Notes: generated by a model not told the origin, from the sequence alone. Numbered from the stretch's first letter, positions 1-12,944 are shown. The stretch: DNA of 64,000 nt from Welwitschia mirabilis (GCA_051453625.1 JBOZIK010000001.1:227927205-227991204), one strand, 5' to 3'. A program made the numbers and translations.

Positions 1-1029
1 TTCTCATCAACATATAGATTGAATGGATATTATATAATTTCCATACCTAGTAGCATTAATTAGAAGGTTTATTCAATAAACAATACAAATCATAACTACT
101 AAAAATTCAAGCCTTAAAAAAACATTTTTGCTAAAGTAGATATCATTTGCATGCAAAAATGGAGCTGAAAAACGTTGATATCATTCTTATTGATGCTTTC
201 ACACACAAAAAAAAACTGCAAAGACAAAAGTCCATCACATTGAACAAGAAGATAGTAAGGAGACGGGAGGATAGAAATTTGAATATTTGTGTTTTAATAG
301 AAAATGTAAAAGGTTATTTTTAAGTAATATTTTAAGGTAGTTATTGTTCAAACACCTTAGCAAACCAAAATATTTAAGATGTTTATTGGTGATACACATC
401 TTATATTTAAGGCATGTTTTTTATAAATCCCTTAAAAATAATTAAAAAGGGCTTTAAAGGAATTATTTAAACAAATATCTTAAAAAAGCTTACTATTAAT
501 AAACATCTTAAAAAACCTTATACTTAAGGCATTTATTTTAATAAATGCCTAAAAAGCCTATATTTCTTATAGTAGATCCTTGAGATTTGATAATACAAGA
601 ATGGATTGTAAAATAGTATTTAAGAATGAGAAAGTTCAACAATGTAAGATCCAATAAACAAATATAATAATAAGCTTGAATGATGGATCTTTAAAGAAGA
701 AGTTGAGTTCCTTATTATCATCATTGTTAAGATTACAACTGAGTGATGCAATAATGTAGGATCTAGGAAACAAAAGATGTAGATACTAAAGGTTCCTTGT
801 AAATAATAACTTAATCCTTTGTAAGTAGTTCCAATCACCTATGCATTATTTATTAGGTATTTAATGAATTTTATTTTTTTCATGAAGTAGTACCTTTGTC
901 CATTTAAGAGATTCTAGCTAGTTAACCTCAGCCATTTAAACTTTGTAATCACCATTCAACACATAGAAACATCTGGGCATCAGGTGTACATCTTTCTTTT
1001 CATTTTATATGAACCTTCATCTAATATGT
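1..1029. other. AT-rich stretch, no gene recognised
   Basis: No coding region or known element can be supported here. Between about 355 and 560 there are loosely repeated short phrases built around 'aaggcat' and 'cttaaaa'. They include a 9-bp inverted repeat (AGGCATTTA / TAAATGCCT, 527-550) that could form a small hairpin. The only open frame (620-838, minus) has no recognisable domain and is probably a chance opening. Confidence 0.6.
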
Positions 1030-1430
1030 CTTAAACATTATAGATGTTTACTAGTAGTTAGATGTCTTTACTTGATAGATGTCTTCATTTAAAGTGTCTA
1101 GAATTTCATTAAAAGTAACCTATTTGGTGATCATGAATCTATAATGCAAAACTTGATAGTTTTTCTAGAAAATAAAATATTCATCAAAGTAAGAAATAAG
1201 TTTGTTACCTACTTTAGTTTAACCTAGATGTCTTCAAATATGTAGATGTCTTTTGTATATGTTAGATCCATCTTTTAGCATAGTCATTTCATTGATATAG
1301 TCATCTTTCATCAAATTTGCAAATTAGATATACTATAGACATCATTGATATGTAGATGCATTTACCATAGATATCTACCAATTGTAGACATCTTCTCTAA
1401 AGATATTTTCATACTATAGATGTCTTTAGT
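1030..1430. repeat. Cluster of AGATGTCTT-like short repeats
   Basis: About ten copies of a short motif (tagatgtctt and variants such as tagatgttt, tagatgcat, and the reverse-complement form tagacatctt) lie at irregular 15-60 bp spacing across 400 bp. Spacing and intervening sequence vary, so this is neither a clean satellite nor a CRISPR array. It could be the remains of a diverged tandem repeat or of regulatory subrepeats in an unrecognised LTR. Function is unknown. Confidence 0.5.
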
Positions 1431-3955
1431 TAATTGATTTTGCATTTTCAATTCTAATATTTTGATGAGATATCATATTAAAGGTCTAACTTTGACTTGT
1501 GCTTTTAAGATCTAATTTGTTTTAGATTATTTTTTCTACACCATAGTACAAAATATTTGACAAGTGAAATTATGAAAGCTAGATTTACCAACATTTATCC
1601 TCATGATCAAACCTGTTCTCAATTTCAGGATTGATAAAGATTTGACACATTTTACTTCCATATGTACACTGTTAGTTCATATAATATTAAAAAAACAATT
1701 GATAAATATTAAGGTTCTGGATGTACATAGGCTATAAATAGTATTAGAAGGTCATTGAAATTGATTTATGAAAGATGACAAAGTTTCATTATAGAAGACT
1801 AACGACGCCAATGACATTTTATGATAATGTTAATTTTTGAGGTAAACTTAATTTAGTTAAAGATAATTACATAAGACTCAAGGTAATAGATAGTTTAATA
1901 AGATAGATCATTACAGTTAAATAATAGGCTAAGACTATGCATCAATAATGGAAAGAGCAGATGCAAAAATAGAAAACTAACTTCTATGCATGTAATGTAA
2001 GGAGTAATAATGCAGAAATGCAAAATTTATATGTTAAGGCATTTTTTAAAGCTTTTCTAATGATGAATCTTTCCAAATTTATCTTCAAGTACCTATTGAG
2101 GAAGTTACCTAAGATAGAAAAGAAAAGAAGAGACAGGGAAATGATAGAGACAGAAGTAGAAGATGATTAGATAGAGATACAATATACTATTTTAAATAAT
2201 CTTTGTAGAGAAACAAATACAAGTAAGATTAACAAATAAAAAGAAAGAAAGAAAAAAAGAAAATTAAAAAAGTCACCAAATTAGGTTTTATTGATGAATT
2301 ACTATACATGATTAACATTACTTCACTGATAAGGAAAAACAGAAGAAAAAGGCAGTTGGAATACCACTTAAGCAATGGATGACTTAATGGAAGAAAATAA
2401 AATAAATAAGATAAAAAATAAATAATAAGATTAATAAAAAGAACATAAAATAAAAAGAACTCAAAAGGGAATAGCGATGTAAATTTTGTACATGTTCCAC
2501 TATAGCTATCATGCCACTATCCTCATCAATAGTGTTAAACTACTATTTATGGTGAAATCTAGCTATGCTTGTATCTATCATTAACAGATGATAATATCCA
2601 AGATTATTCTAGGTATAGAAATAGGACATAGTAAAATCCAAATTTTACTACATAACTAACACTTTCATTTGTATCATAGTTCCACTCTCATTCTTCCATG
2701 GGAATAGATGCTGTGAACTATCAATTAAGCAAGTATAATGTAGAGTTTTGAAGATGTATTTGATATGAGAAAGCTTAGGAATGAAACATAGCTTAAATAT
2801 CTAGCATGATGATTTTAAATATAGCAAGAGTCCTTTATGAGGCTTATGTAGCTTTAATCCTTAAGTTTCATAATTCATGTTAAGTTTACCTATCAAGCTC
2901 AAGTATAGTGACATAAATGCATTCACCATATGAGTGTTAGTGATGTCTCTAAGGTGCTTTAGTGTTTACACTAAGAATATTTTAAGTATGAAAAGTAGGT
3001 ATTACCCAGGATCCATTAAATAAAGATTTAGATTATAAAATGAAAGTGTAAATAAGAAGAATCACATATGAAATTCAAATTACTTAATGTGACCTAGTCA
3101 AATCTAAACATAATAAGTATGAATCAATTACAACTTGAAAAGTAATAAATTTAAAGAACATGCAACACTTTATTATCAAATAAGTAAAAGCATATAATTA
3201 TTAAAAAGAAATCAATGCTAGTCTAAGAAACATGATGCTTGCTTGAAAACTTATCCATTCCTAGTAGGAGGTTTAGAGAGTACTCATGATGAAGGCCTCA
3301 CTAGTTTATTTCTATTAATCTAATAATAAAATAATTTAATTAAAGAAAAGTAGACTATTTTTAGGCTAATTTAGGGTTACAAAATAGGATTTCTAATGCC
3401 TAATTAGATTACTCTTAGTTATGTAACATAAACTAAGGAAACTTCTCTAAAAAAACATTTGTAATTTTATAACTAATTTTAGCTATCCTCTATATAGATT
3501 ACTTATAGTAAGAACAAATTAAAACATGAGGCTTGAATTATTCTATGAATAGTGATCAACATTGTTACTTCTTCAACTAGTGCCATCACCTAATCTACTT
3601 AGCACACCTCTAGATCTTACTCATTTCATCTACATTCAATCTAAAACCTAATAAGGCCATAGGTAGATATAAAACAATAGTTTTTGTAGTGGAATTCAGT
3701 TAAAACAATGTAAAACAATTAAGATTGTGATATTAACATCATGAACATCTAAAACTAGCTTAAAATACTTGGTACAAATGTCAAAGTTTTCATGTTATTA
3801 TCAAGTAATTACATAATATAGCTTTTAAAATTGTAATTAAAAAACTGATTTAAAACTTAGTGTAATTTTATAGGAAATTTTTCCTATGATATCACATTCA
3901 CAGCTTCTCATTTTCATGGCTCTCCTCATTAAAATAAATAATATTTTAGTAAATT
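1431..3955. other. Unassigned AT-rich DNA with purine-rich tracts
   Basis: Nothing protein-like was recognised on either strand. Positions 2,105-2,280 and 2,385-2,465 are strongly purine-rich (aagaaagaaag-type and aataaataag-type). The part nearest 3,955 is probably decayed leader or gag of the copia copy that follows, but no motif supports a precise boundary. Confidence 0.45.
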
Positions 3956-3959
3956 CCTT

Positions 3960-6210
3960 TTGTAGAACGAAATAATTTATGGTAAGAATAAATATTTGCA
4001 AAAACAAAAAAATAAGAGACTAAATTAGACTTACTAAAATAAGAAGCAAGTTTAGAATACCACTACTTCTAAGAAGAACAAGTATCATTGCTTATGATGT
4101 GGAAGTTAAGGTCATACCACTAACTTCTTTAGGACTTCTTAGGATAATATTAAGCCTACACCTAAAGTAAATATAGTAACTAAAGAATCTAATTCATTTA
4201 ATGATGCTAAAAATTATGTATCTAAAGTAGTCTCTAAAAAATTTGACGTTATTAGTATGAGTGAGTACATACATCATGATTAAACATGAATTCTTGACAC
4301 AAGTACATGATGTGACTTTTTGGTATGATTAATTTGATAACTTTGTGAAAGCATCAAGTCATGTTTATTTAGAAGATAATATATTAGTTCTTATGTAATA
4401 CTATGATTTATTTCTCTTTAACCTAACATTGCTCTCTCCATAGATCACTTTATATGTTCTATATGTTTCTTCTCTAAGGTTATATTTGCTATTATTTTAG
4501 CTTTATTACAAGAAGATAATTCTTTTTTTATGATGAGTCATTCATTAGATACTTGTAATGATAATTAGTAACTAATCATGAAAGGTTACATGAATGAAAA
4601 GATATCTCATCTTCAAAATTATGTTAAAATGTAAGAGATCACTAGAAAAATTTTACAAGATGAGATTCCCCTTCACTATTATAACATTCTTGATTGGGAC
4701 ATCCTATTTCTCATACAATGAATGTAATGTGTGATAATGACCACCAACTTCTTCTGTCCATCCCATAAGATTCTCTTTAGTATGAAGCACATGTTATGGA
4801 TAAAAAACTAGATAGTGTTTTTCACTAAGTAAGTGGCATATCAATTGAAATATTTTACTTATGCATAGTAATCTATGTAGACCTATGTTAGTTTTTACTC
4901 TCCACAAATTTTGTTACTTCATATACTTTATTGATAAATATTTCTAAATGGCTTGAGTATACTTCATCAAATTCAAATCACAAGCTTTAAATATTTTTAA
5001 GAAGTTTAAAAAATAAAGTGAAAAATCAAGCTAACTATAGGATTAAAACTCTTCACTCACATAATAATGGCAAGTATATATCTACTTAGTTCAAGGACTT
5101 TATTTCTTTTAAAGGAATTTAACATTTCAAGACCTATTAAGGAATACCCTAATAAAATGGCATTACTAAGCGATTTAATTACACTGTTATGGATATGCTA
5201 TGTTTCATGATGTATTTTAGTAGTTCGAAAGCATCTCTTTGGAATAACGTAGTGAATAAATTAGTACATTTGAATAATTATATTGGTTGATATGATAAAA
5301 AATAAGTATCTCTAGTTAAAATATGACATGAATATAAGTCAAATGTTATACCATTTTTATATTTTTTTAGGTAAGTTATGTGTCTATATCCCAAGTAAAC
5401 ATCATAATAAATTTATAGCACATGCTCACATTGGCATCTTTGTGGAATATCTAATTGATCAGAAGAATTATTAATTGTATCTCCCAAAGCATTATAATAT
5501 CATTATTTCTCATGAGATCATCTTTACAAATACTTTTGATCCTTTGAAGCTTAATTGTTCCTCTACTCTAATGACTATATTGAATTTTAATGTCCTAAAT
5601 TTGAAAGAAAAGATTTATCTACTAATAATGTTCTAGTTTCTTCTATTGGAATATCTACTTTGCAACCTATAGGAATTGAGTAATATTTTGATTGTAGCAC
5701 ACTTAATAATAGTTCTAGTAGAAATTCAGTAGGTTCTCTGATTGAAAATGATGATACTATCTAAAGGTAATGTCAAAGTACTTGCTTATAGTCTATTCTC
5801 CAAAATGTTTACAATGATGAAAAAGGTAAAACTAGAAATAGAAATGGCTTATATACATTTTATAATGATGATGATGATGAGGAGGAGCTTTACATAACCT
5901 TTAATTATAAATAAACTTATTTTAAAGACATAATTCTATAAAATTAATGGATCCAAACCATTAAAGAAAACTATAAACGCTTATAGAAAATAATAAATAA
6001 GAGTTGGTACATAAAATTATAAAATTTATATAGCATGAAGTTACTACACTAGTACCACATCTAATAGTATAGCCAACAATTGATACTAAATTAAAGACAC
6101 TTTTTCAAGAGAAGTTCTAGCATTTTTAATTCAAAATTGGATTGATAATAAATTAACTCATGTTTTCTCTTATACATTATGGACTTCATTAGAATTTTCA
6201 ATCCCTCTTT
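3960..6210 (+). pseudogene. Copia family A, copy 1: broken gag-pro-int-RT
   Basis: Degenerate Ty1/copia polyprotein in the usual gene order. A gag zinc knuckle relic (K-Y-H-C..C-G-S..G-H) is at about 4,080-4,125. A protease relic is at 4,287-4,310, reading stop-I-L-D-T-S-T, where the stop (TGA) sits at the Trp expected in W-I-L-D. The pre-integrase phrase is at about 4,685-4,715. Integrase shows T-L-H-S-H-N-N-G-K-Y near 5,048-5,085 (family TLRSDNGGEY) and N-G-I-T-K-R at about 5,150-5,210 (family NGVAERKN). The integrase-RT linker (5,480-5,760) carries S-T-L-Q-P-I-G, shared with the other A copies. Only the start of RT remains (about 5,885-6,030); the RT core and RNase H are missing before the LTR, so this is internally deleted. 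Many stops and shifts make it non-coding. Confidence 0.75.
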
Positions 6211-6214
6211 GAAG

Positions 6215-6690
6215 TCACTCTTAATCCTAGTGCTATAGGATGTTTAGCACAATTTTGGTCTAGTACTATGAAATGTGTATCACATTTTTATCTTAGAATT
6301 ATAGGATGTGTAATGTACATGATAATTCTATTTGTTATAGGATGTGTAATTGTAAATTAACCACTTCTTTAATGAAGTAATTTCCTCATAAAACAACTCC
6401 TTTAGTAGCCTTCATTCCCAAGGTATCCCTTTCGGTGCTTCAATTCTCCCTTGAAAGAGAGCATATTGCCACATTAGGGTGGGAATTGCTAAGACGTATA
6501 TGTGAACTATGGTCATATTCATATGGAAATGTGTAAACCACTAGGAAAATTGTAAGTACATGCTTGCCTTTAAAAGCATTCTCTTTGTTGTAATAAGAAA
6601 TATAAGAAAATAAAATTTTATTTTAGGGAAATTCTTGCTCATATTCTTACTCATTTAATTCCTAACATGGAGATCCATGTAAAAATGTTT
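6215..6690 (+). repeat. LTR of copia family A (copy 1, 3' LTR)
   Basis: AT-rich segment directly after the truncated RT. It contains a repeated phrase (ctataggatgtgtaat and variants near 6,232, 6,300 and 6,335). It ends in an 'aataaaattttatt' stretch near 6,610-6,625 that could be the polyadenylation region. The same phrases occur at 36,500-36,680 (+) and, reversed, at 12,945-13,090, each time at the 3' end of an A-family RNase H region. That is the evidence that this is the LTR. Boundaries are approximate. Confidence 0.65.
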
Positions 6691-7517
6691 GGGGTACCCC
6701 AAGGTCTAGATTTTTTCATAACATGCCTTAATAATCAAGGGTGTATAAGGTGAAGATTGAGGTGTAGTAGGATTTACTTTAACTTCATTAATAGGGGACT
6801 TAGGATTGAAAAAATTTAAAATTTACTAAGTTTGAGGTATAAGGATATTATCAACATTACATCATACTATTTCTTAAAGGGTTAGAGCTATGGTAACCAA
6901 AACTGGTTAATAACTTAGATGTCCCGTGAATGTAATTTAAATTTGTCTTTTCACTATTTTTTAGGATACGAATAATCCATTTGAAAGAGATATAATCACT
7001 TAGTGGATTCAAGAGTAGATTTTAAAATTGATAAAACTAAATTTTCATCATCTAATAAGAAACTTAAACCCTTTGCCTTAAAATCTAATGCGGTTCCATA
7101 TGAAAAATTTAATAAATTACTTTTCCCTTTTTATTTTGCAAGTAGGATTTTACTTTAGGATTATTAAGTTGTGTAATTGGTTTTCATTACATCTTGTGAA
7201 TTAGATAGATCATTTAAATTACTAAATAAGTCCTATTTTTCTTTAATAATACCTTTCTATTGTAATTATCTTTTATAACATTATGATTTGGATAAATTAA
7301 TGGAAATTGTGGTATAACAAGATTTCTTTTCTTGTTGATTATATCATTTTTTTCATATTTTTTATCTTTCCTTTTTGAGTTGATTAAATTTTTTTTATAT
7401 TTGAAGGATAGATCATTTCTGAGTTGTGGCTATGAGAAAGATCCCTTAAAACCATGACTTACCTCATAACTTATTAACTTTATTTGGTTCTCTTTCTCTT
7501 TTCATTATGACATATTT
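6691..7517. other. Unassigned spacer
   Basis: No open frame, repeat family or RNA gene recognised. AT-rich with scattered poly-T runs (7,345-7,400). It separates the LTR of copia A copy 1 from the four-LTR cluster that begins at 7,518. Confidence 0.5.
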
Positions 7518-8267
7518 TGATGTAGGAGCATCATTAAAAAATAAAAAATAAATAATGTGTTTTAGGTAGAGGATCTATTTATTAAGGTGTTAGTATGCTT
7601 GTGTGAAAAATAAAATCTTCCATGTGTAATTGCCATGAAAACATCACAAATAATTTCCATGTAGGAACCATGTATAGTTATCATAAAAGAAATCTTGGTG
7701 AGAGGAATATGTTACGTTTAGGAAAATACAAAGGTAGAAGGAATAAGCTATGTTTAAATACTATCTATATAAAAGTTATAAGAGGCTAGTATTAGAAAGA
7801 TTATTTCATGATAATGATTCATCTTTTATCCTTATGAATAAGAAGGCATAAGGATATAAAGGGCATAACTTAGAGGATGCCTTGGTGAAGGGATTGAAAA
7901 AAGCCTTAGTGAAGGACTTATAAAAGGGAGAAGTGAGAGAACTTAGTGTTAAATATTAAGAGAAATTCATATTAAGGAACTTGGTGAGATAGATTCTTAT
8001 GAACATCATGATCATTTGTATTATCTTTTTAAGGCAATCAAACATGAGAGTGGTAAAGCCTCAGTGAGGATTTGATAACTGCTATTGAGAAGAGAGCACA
8101 TGAAAGCCTTATGAATTTAATTCTAGTTTGTAAAGTTTGTAATTATTATTTCATTAATAGAAAGTGATTCCTTTACTACTTTGTTTTTTATTTTGTATTT
8201 TTGTTCATTTCTAGAAATACAATCTCAAAAGTGTTCTTGAAGATTCATTTTTATAGCTTTGTATAAT
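7518..8267 (+). repeat. Copia-type LTR F1
   Basis: First of four related ~0.7-kb repeats, starting TGATGTAGGAGC. It shares long collinear stretches with 8,846-9,597 (for example cttccatgtgtaattgccatgaa / ctgccatgtgtaattacc; aagctatgtttaaatactat; aagtgattcctttactac). It is followed at once by a decayed initiator-Met primer site, which identifies it as a 5' LTR in plus orientation. Confidence 0.7.
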
Positions 8268-8268
8268 T

Positions 8269-8280
8269 TGATACTAAAGC
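8269..8280 (+). other. Primer binding site relic (tRNA-iMet type)
   Basis: tgatactaaagc aligns to the plant copia primer site TGGTATCAGAGC over 12 positions with four differences, all transitions. It lies directly after LTR F1, where reverse transcription would be primed. Confidence 0.55.
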
Positions 8281-8845
8281 ATGTTTTGGGTTTTTTGTGG
8301 AGTTAATTTTTATCTTTGATTCTAGTTTAAAGTAGTTAATAGTTTCCCACCTAGAAGAGAACCTTGTAAGAATAAAATCGATGAAATATATTCTAAGGAT
8401 GATGGAGATAATGGTAATGAAATTGAATGAGTACTATATGCTCAAACATATGACATAAATTTTAGAGGAGGAGAAAGAAGATGAACAATTCATCATAGAA
8501 AAGCCACCTAAAAAGGAAGTTATCCATGAAAATCAAAGTAGTCTTATAGAAGTAGAAATCATAAAATCAAGGAGGATAACTACAGTTCCAAGAAGGTATA
8601 GGAAATACCTTGTGAATAACTTTTCTATAATCTTGAGAAAGATGGAGTTAACAATCATCAATTGAAAATATTATGATAAGCCATGAGTTCCCATTAGAAA
8701 CCAATTATTTCATCAATTAGAGATAGAGAAGGAATTATTAACCAAGATTCTTATGGTAACTTATGAAATCCCAAGGAAGATCACTCACTTAAGTAAATAT
8801 ATTCTATCATTTAATTAGTAGACAAACATTTGTTCATTAATAGTA
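8281..8845 (+). pseudogene. Remnant copia internal region between LTRs F1 and F2
   Basis: Only about 560 bp remain between two LTRs. One frame near 8,490-8,640 is rich in Lys, Glu and Arg, with R-R-I-T-T-V-P-R-R-Y-R-K-Y. This resembles the basic integrase-RT linker of copia elements (R-R-S-x-R-x-x-x-P-x-R-Y). No gag, protease, RT or integrase core is left. Either internal recombination removed nearly all of the element, or this was a short non-autonomous derivative. The linker match is suggestive only. Confidence 0.4.
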
Positions 8846-9597
8846 TGATACAAGGGCATTATTGGAAAATAAAATAATAAAGAATGTATTTTGGATAGTA
8901 GTATATTTATTAAGATCTTAGTATTTTTATATGAAAAATAACATCTGCCATGTGTAATTACCATGAAGACATCATATATAATTGTCATATAAACAATATA
9001 AGTGTTTAGCGTAGAAGAAATCTTGGTAGGAGAAATATGTTATATTCATAAAAATATAAAGTTATAATAAATAAGATACGTTTAGATACTATTTATAGTA
9101 AAAGGTATAAAACGATAGTATGAGAAGAGTTCTTTCATGATAAGGATTTCTCTTAAATTCTTATAAGTAAGAATGTGTAAGGAGATGAAGAGCATGCCTT
9201 GGTGAATGACCTAAAGAAAGAATTAGTGAAGAACCTATAAAATAAAGAAGTAAGAGATCTTAGAGTTAGAGATTTATAGGAGCTCTCATTAAGGAACTTG
9301 AGAAGGAAGTTCCTAGTGAAGATTGTGGCTAGCTTGTATTCTCTCTTGAAGGTGACCAAACATCAAAGTGATAAAGCTTTAATGAGGCTGTAATGACCAC
9401 TATTAAGAATAGAACTAATGGAATCTTTACTAGTTTGATTCTAGCTTTTAAATGTTTTAATTATTATTCTAGTAATAGAAAGTTATTCCTTTAATATTTT
9501 ATTTCCTATATATTTCTTCTGTATTTTTATTCCTCTCTGGAAATGGTACCTTAAGACTCTTCTTGGGGTTTTCTTTTGTTAGCTTTAAATCATCATA
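8846..9597 (+). repeat. Copia-type LTR F2
   Basis: Collinear with F1 over its whole length, in the same orientation. With F1 it forms an LTR pair around a 0.56-kb internal remnant. Its 3' end touches the start of LTR F3 (9,598) with no spacer I can see, giving an LTR-LTR junction. The short minus-strand frame at 9,153-9,359 is not a gene. Confidence 0.65.
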
Positions 9598-10277
9598 TGA
9601 TGTAGGAAAATCATTAGAAAGTAAAATTAAAATGAATATGGATATTGTAAAACACACCATGTATTATTGCTATGCAAGTGTTATGTCTTACTGAAGAACC
9701 ATGTGTGGATGGTTAAGTTAGTATGTTTTAGAGAGAATCTAGGTGTAAGGAATATGTCATGTTTAAAGGGAATATATGCATAAGGAATATGTTACATTTA
9801 GAAAAATATGAAGATGTAATGAATAAGCTATGTTTAGATACTGTTTTTAGTGGATTTTGTAACAACCTAATATTACAAGATTGCTTCATGATTAAGATTC
9901 TTCTTAAAGCCTTATAAATAAAAGAGTGTAATGAGACCAAGCATATGCTTTATTAGTCAGAGTTAAGAGTGGAGATGTGAGAGATCTTTATGTTGGAAGT
10001 TTGAAAAAATCTTTAAGTTGGGATCTTAAGAGATGCCTTTTAGTGAGAGCTTTAGAGAAGCTCTTTGTTAAAAATTTAAGGAGAAGATCCCTAGTGTAAG
10101 ACATTGGCTCACTTGTAGTTTTTCTAAAAGGATACCATTTATCATTGTAATTGTGTATTAGTTATAATGGAAAAAAATATTTTATTTGAGTTTGTATTAT
10201 AATTTCTCTATAAATTTCCCTCTCTACTTTCTTTTTTCTTCTTGTGTAAATTACTAATTGCTCTAGATCTTATCATC
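9598..10277 (+). repeat. Copia-type LTR F3
   Basis: Starts TGATGTAGGAAAATC. It is closest to F4 (10,763-11,453): shared phrases include atatgtcatgtttaaagggaatat, gagagatctttatgttggaag / aaagatctttgtgttggaag, and the terminal tctttacatcat. It is more distant from F1/F2 but starts the same way and keeps the same order of blocks. So F1/F2 and F3/F4 look like two subfamilies. Confidence 0.6.
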
Positions 10278-10762
10278 TTTACATCATATGGTTTTATAGA
10301 TTTCATGATTAGTGGTGTTTATTTTAAGTTATTAGTAAGAAATTTAAAAACCATTATAGAAATTCAAAGAAGAAGAAAGAAAGAAAGAATAGATCTTATA
10401 GGAGGATTGATTATTATCAAAGAAGATGATGTTAAGTAAGGAAGACTTATGAAAAGATTAATAAAATGAAAGGCATGTATAAGGAGAAGAGCATTCTTTC
10501 ATAAAAGAAGACTTTAACAACTTAGAGAGATGTGAAGAAGTATGGTCTTGAAAGAATAGAGTCTACATTATGTTTACTAGCATGATGAGCATGGAAGACA
10601 TATTAGCTATACAAGCCACTACATTATGATAAAAAGGATTAAGTGGTCTACAGAGAGAGCTTATTTCCATGTGTAAAGTTGTAATGTCTTATTAATGATA
10701 TTAATGCTATGATATTACCTCTTTTTGCTCAATGGTTAGCTTATTTCCAAAAGAGAATGTAT
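10278..10762 (+). other. Spacer between LTRs F3 and F4
   Basis: About 485 bp, rich in A and G, with no recognisable retroelement protein. The open frame at 10,242-10,439 begins inside LTR F3 and has no known domain. This is probably the residue of a collapsed internal region, by analogy with 8,281-8,845. Confidence 0.4.
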
Positions 10763-11453
10763 GATCTAGGAGAATCCTTAAAAAATAAAATTAAAATAAG
10801 TTTAAGTATTGTAAAATCCATTGTGTGTAATTACTATTTAAGTGTCATTCCTAATGTAAGAGCCCTATGTGGTCATTTAAGTCAGTATGTTCTAGATGGA
10901 ATTGAAGCATAAGAAATATGTCATGTTTAAAGGGAATATAGGCGTAAGAAATATGTTATGTTTAGGGAAAAAATAAATATGTAAGGAACAAGTTTTATTT
11001 AGATACTATCTTTAGTGAACTATGTAATAGGCTAATATTGAAGGATTTTTTTGTTGTTAAGATTTATATGATAGACTTATAAATAATATAATGTGATGAT
11101 ATGAATGGTATGCTTTGTTAATTAAAGTTTAGAATGAACATGTAAAAGATCTTTGTGTTGGAAGCTTGAGAGAAGCTCTAAGTTGGGAGATTAATAGATG
11201 TTCCATGTGAGAAATTGAGAGAATCTCTTTATTGGAAATTTGAGAAGAAGGTTCTTGGTGTAAAACTATGGATTACTTATGATTTCTATGAAAGGATACC
11301 AAGCATCAATGTAATCTTGTATTAATTGGCATGCTAAAATAAAGAATTTCTTTGATTTTTTTATTGTAATTTATTTATAAATTTTTCTTTCCACTTCTTT
11401 TTCTTTATTGTATAAAGCATTAACTACTCTAGATTCTATTGTCTTTACATCAT
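10763..11453 (+). repeat. Copia-type LTR F4
   Basis: Partner of F3 in the same orientation (see F3 for shared blocks). It is followed within 40 bp by the gag region of copia A copy 2. It might be that copy's 5' LTR, but no primer site could be recognised between them, and LTR A at 6,215 looks different from F. The open frame at 10,709-10,912 is not a gene. Confidence 0.55.
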
Positions 11454-11489
11454 CTTGAAAAGGCAAATTTCAATATTTGTCAAAGTACT

Positions 11490-12930
11490 TTAACTTGTGC
11501 TTACCACTGGGATTATGGATAACATTAGAGTCATTATTTAATCATGAGAGAATTAGCATGAGGATTTTATATTAACCATATGCATTTATGGTTTTGAAAT
11601 AATTTTTTTTCAAGAACCATGAATGTGTCTTTTCAAAACCAGGATGGAGAGGATTCTTTAAGAACTACTGATAATAAATTAAGAGAGATCATGTACAAAT
11701 TAGTAGCATCTTGATACAAAATTTTGATTGATAAGAATTCAACTAGATATGCCAACTTTTATACCTTTCAAGACTCATTTTATCTCAAGAATAACTTGGG
11801 CTCCTCAACCTCCTAAGTAGCATGAATAATTTATGTTATGAGAAGGATAAGATAAGATAACTAATTGCACAAATGACAAACATCAATGAAAATGTAGCTG
11901 ATATTAATCCATAAAACCAAGTTTTAATCCATTTTGAACTTGATCAAATGTTATTGATAGGATCCATCTTTTCACAACTAAATTACATTACTACATGAAA
12001 GTAAGCAAATTCCTCAAATAAACTTTAACATGTTCAATAAAGATATCATTATTGTTAAATATTTATTTAACTTTATAAGCTATTTGTTCTTTAATACCAT
12101 TTTCAAATTTTCTCATTTATGTGGTAGACCTCAAAAAAATAAGTAATCTTTAAGAAAATCCCTTACTGTTTAAGATAAGTAGAATGATAAGGATATTTCT
12201 CTTTAGAAGCTATTATCAGCTCATACACCTCAATGTACTTAAACTTAGTAAAAGAAAAAAAAAGCTTAGACTAATACTACCACTAAGAAGAAAAGTATTA
12301 ATGATCTCACTACATATGACAAGGTTATATCATAAACTTCCACATGGTACCTTTAAAGAATAACAATTCCACACCTAAGTCTAACATAGTTACTAAGGAA
12401 TCTAATTCTCTTAAAGATGCTAAATACTATGACTCTAATGCTATCTTTTAATTTCATGATATTACATATATGAGTGAGATTATACCTCCTAATAAGACAT
12501 GAATTCTTAATACTGGTGCCACTAGACATATGACTTATAAGAAAGTTTGTTTCAATGATTTCCTTGAAGTTTCTAGTAATTTTTTAAATGTTTTAAATGT
12601 TTCCTCATTGAGGTATCATCTATTAAGAATAAGAGATCAAGAAACATATAGCAAGATATTTGAAAATGAAAATTTTATTTCTCTTCCTCTATTATACTAA
12701 AGAGGTCACTTTTAAAGACAAGAATATCATTAAGATCTTAGTAGGATTTACATACTTATCTAAGCATGGAATTAAAATATGCATTATAAGTCTTAATAAT
12801 TTCCCCTTAATATTGGAATATGCTTTCTTTCAAGGGTAAACTAGAGTTCTCAGAAGAAAACCTTAACAATTCAGCCTATAATAAAACATCCTTAAAGATA
12901 TTATTATGTAAAAAACTACTTTAGTAAATA
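11490..12930 (+). pseudogene. Copia family A, copy 2: 5' half (gag-protease)
   Basis: The first phrase (acttgtgcttaccactgg) also occurs at the 5' end of the minus-strand copy near 17,275. That makes it the start of the A-family internal region. A gag knuckle relic lies near 12,285-12,330. The protease relic is clear at 12,500-12,535: stop-I-L-N-T-G-A-T-R-H-M-T (family W-I-L-D-T/S-G-A-T-x-H-M). Trp has become TGA and the catalytic Asp has become Asn, both consistent with G-to-A change. After a short pre-integrase stretch (12,650-12,850) similarity stops at about 12,930, where a reversed LTR A begins. No integrase or RT belongs to this copy. Confidence 0.7.
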
Positions 12931-12944
12931 AGCATTCAGTTTAC

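Noticed and set aside
1030-1430. CRISPR-like array
   Set aside because: Repeat units are only about 9 bp, degenerate, in both orientations and irregularly spaced. The rest of the window is plant retrotransposon DNA.
10242-10912. Two plus-strand frames of about 65 codons as small genes
   Set aside because: They overlap LTRs F3 and F4, have no domain, and their composition matches the AT-rich background.
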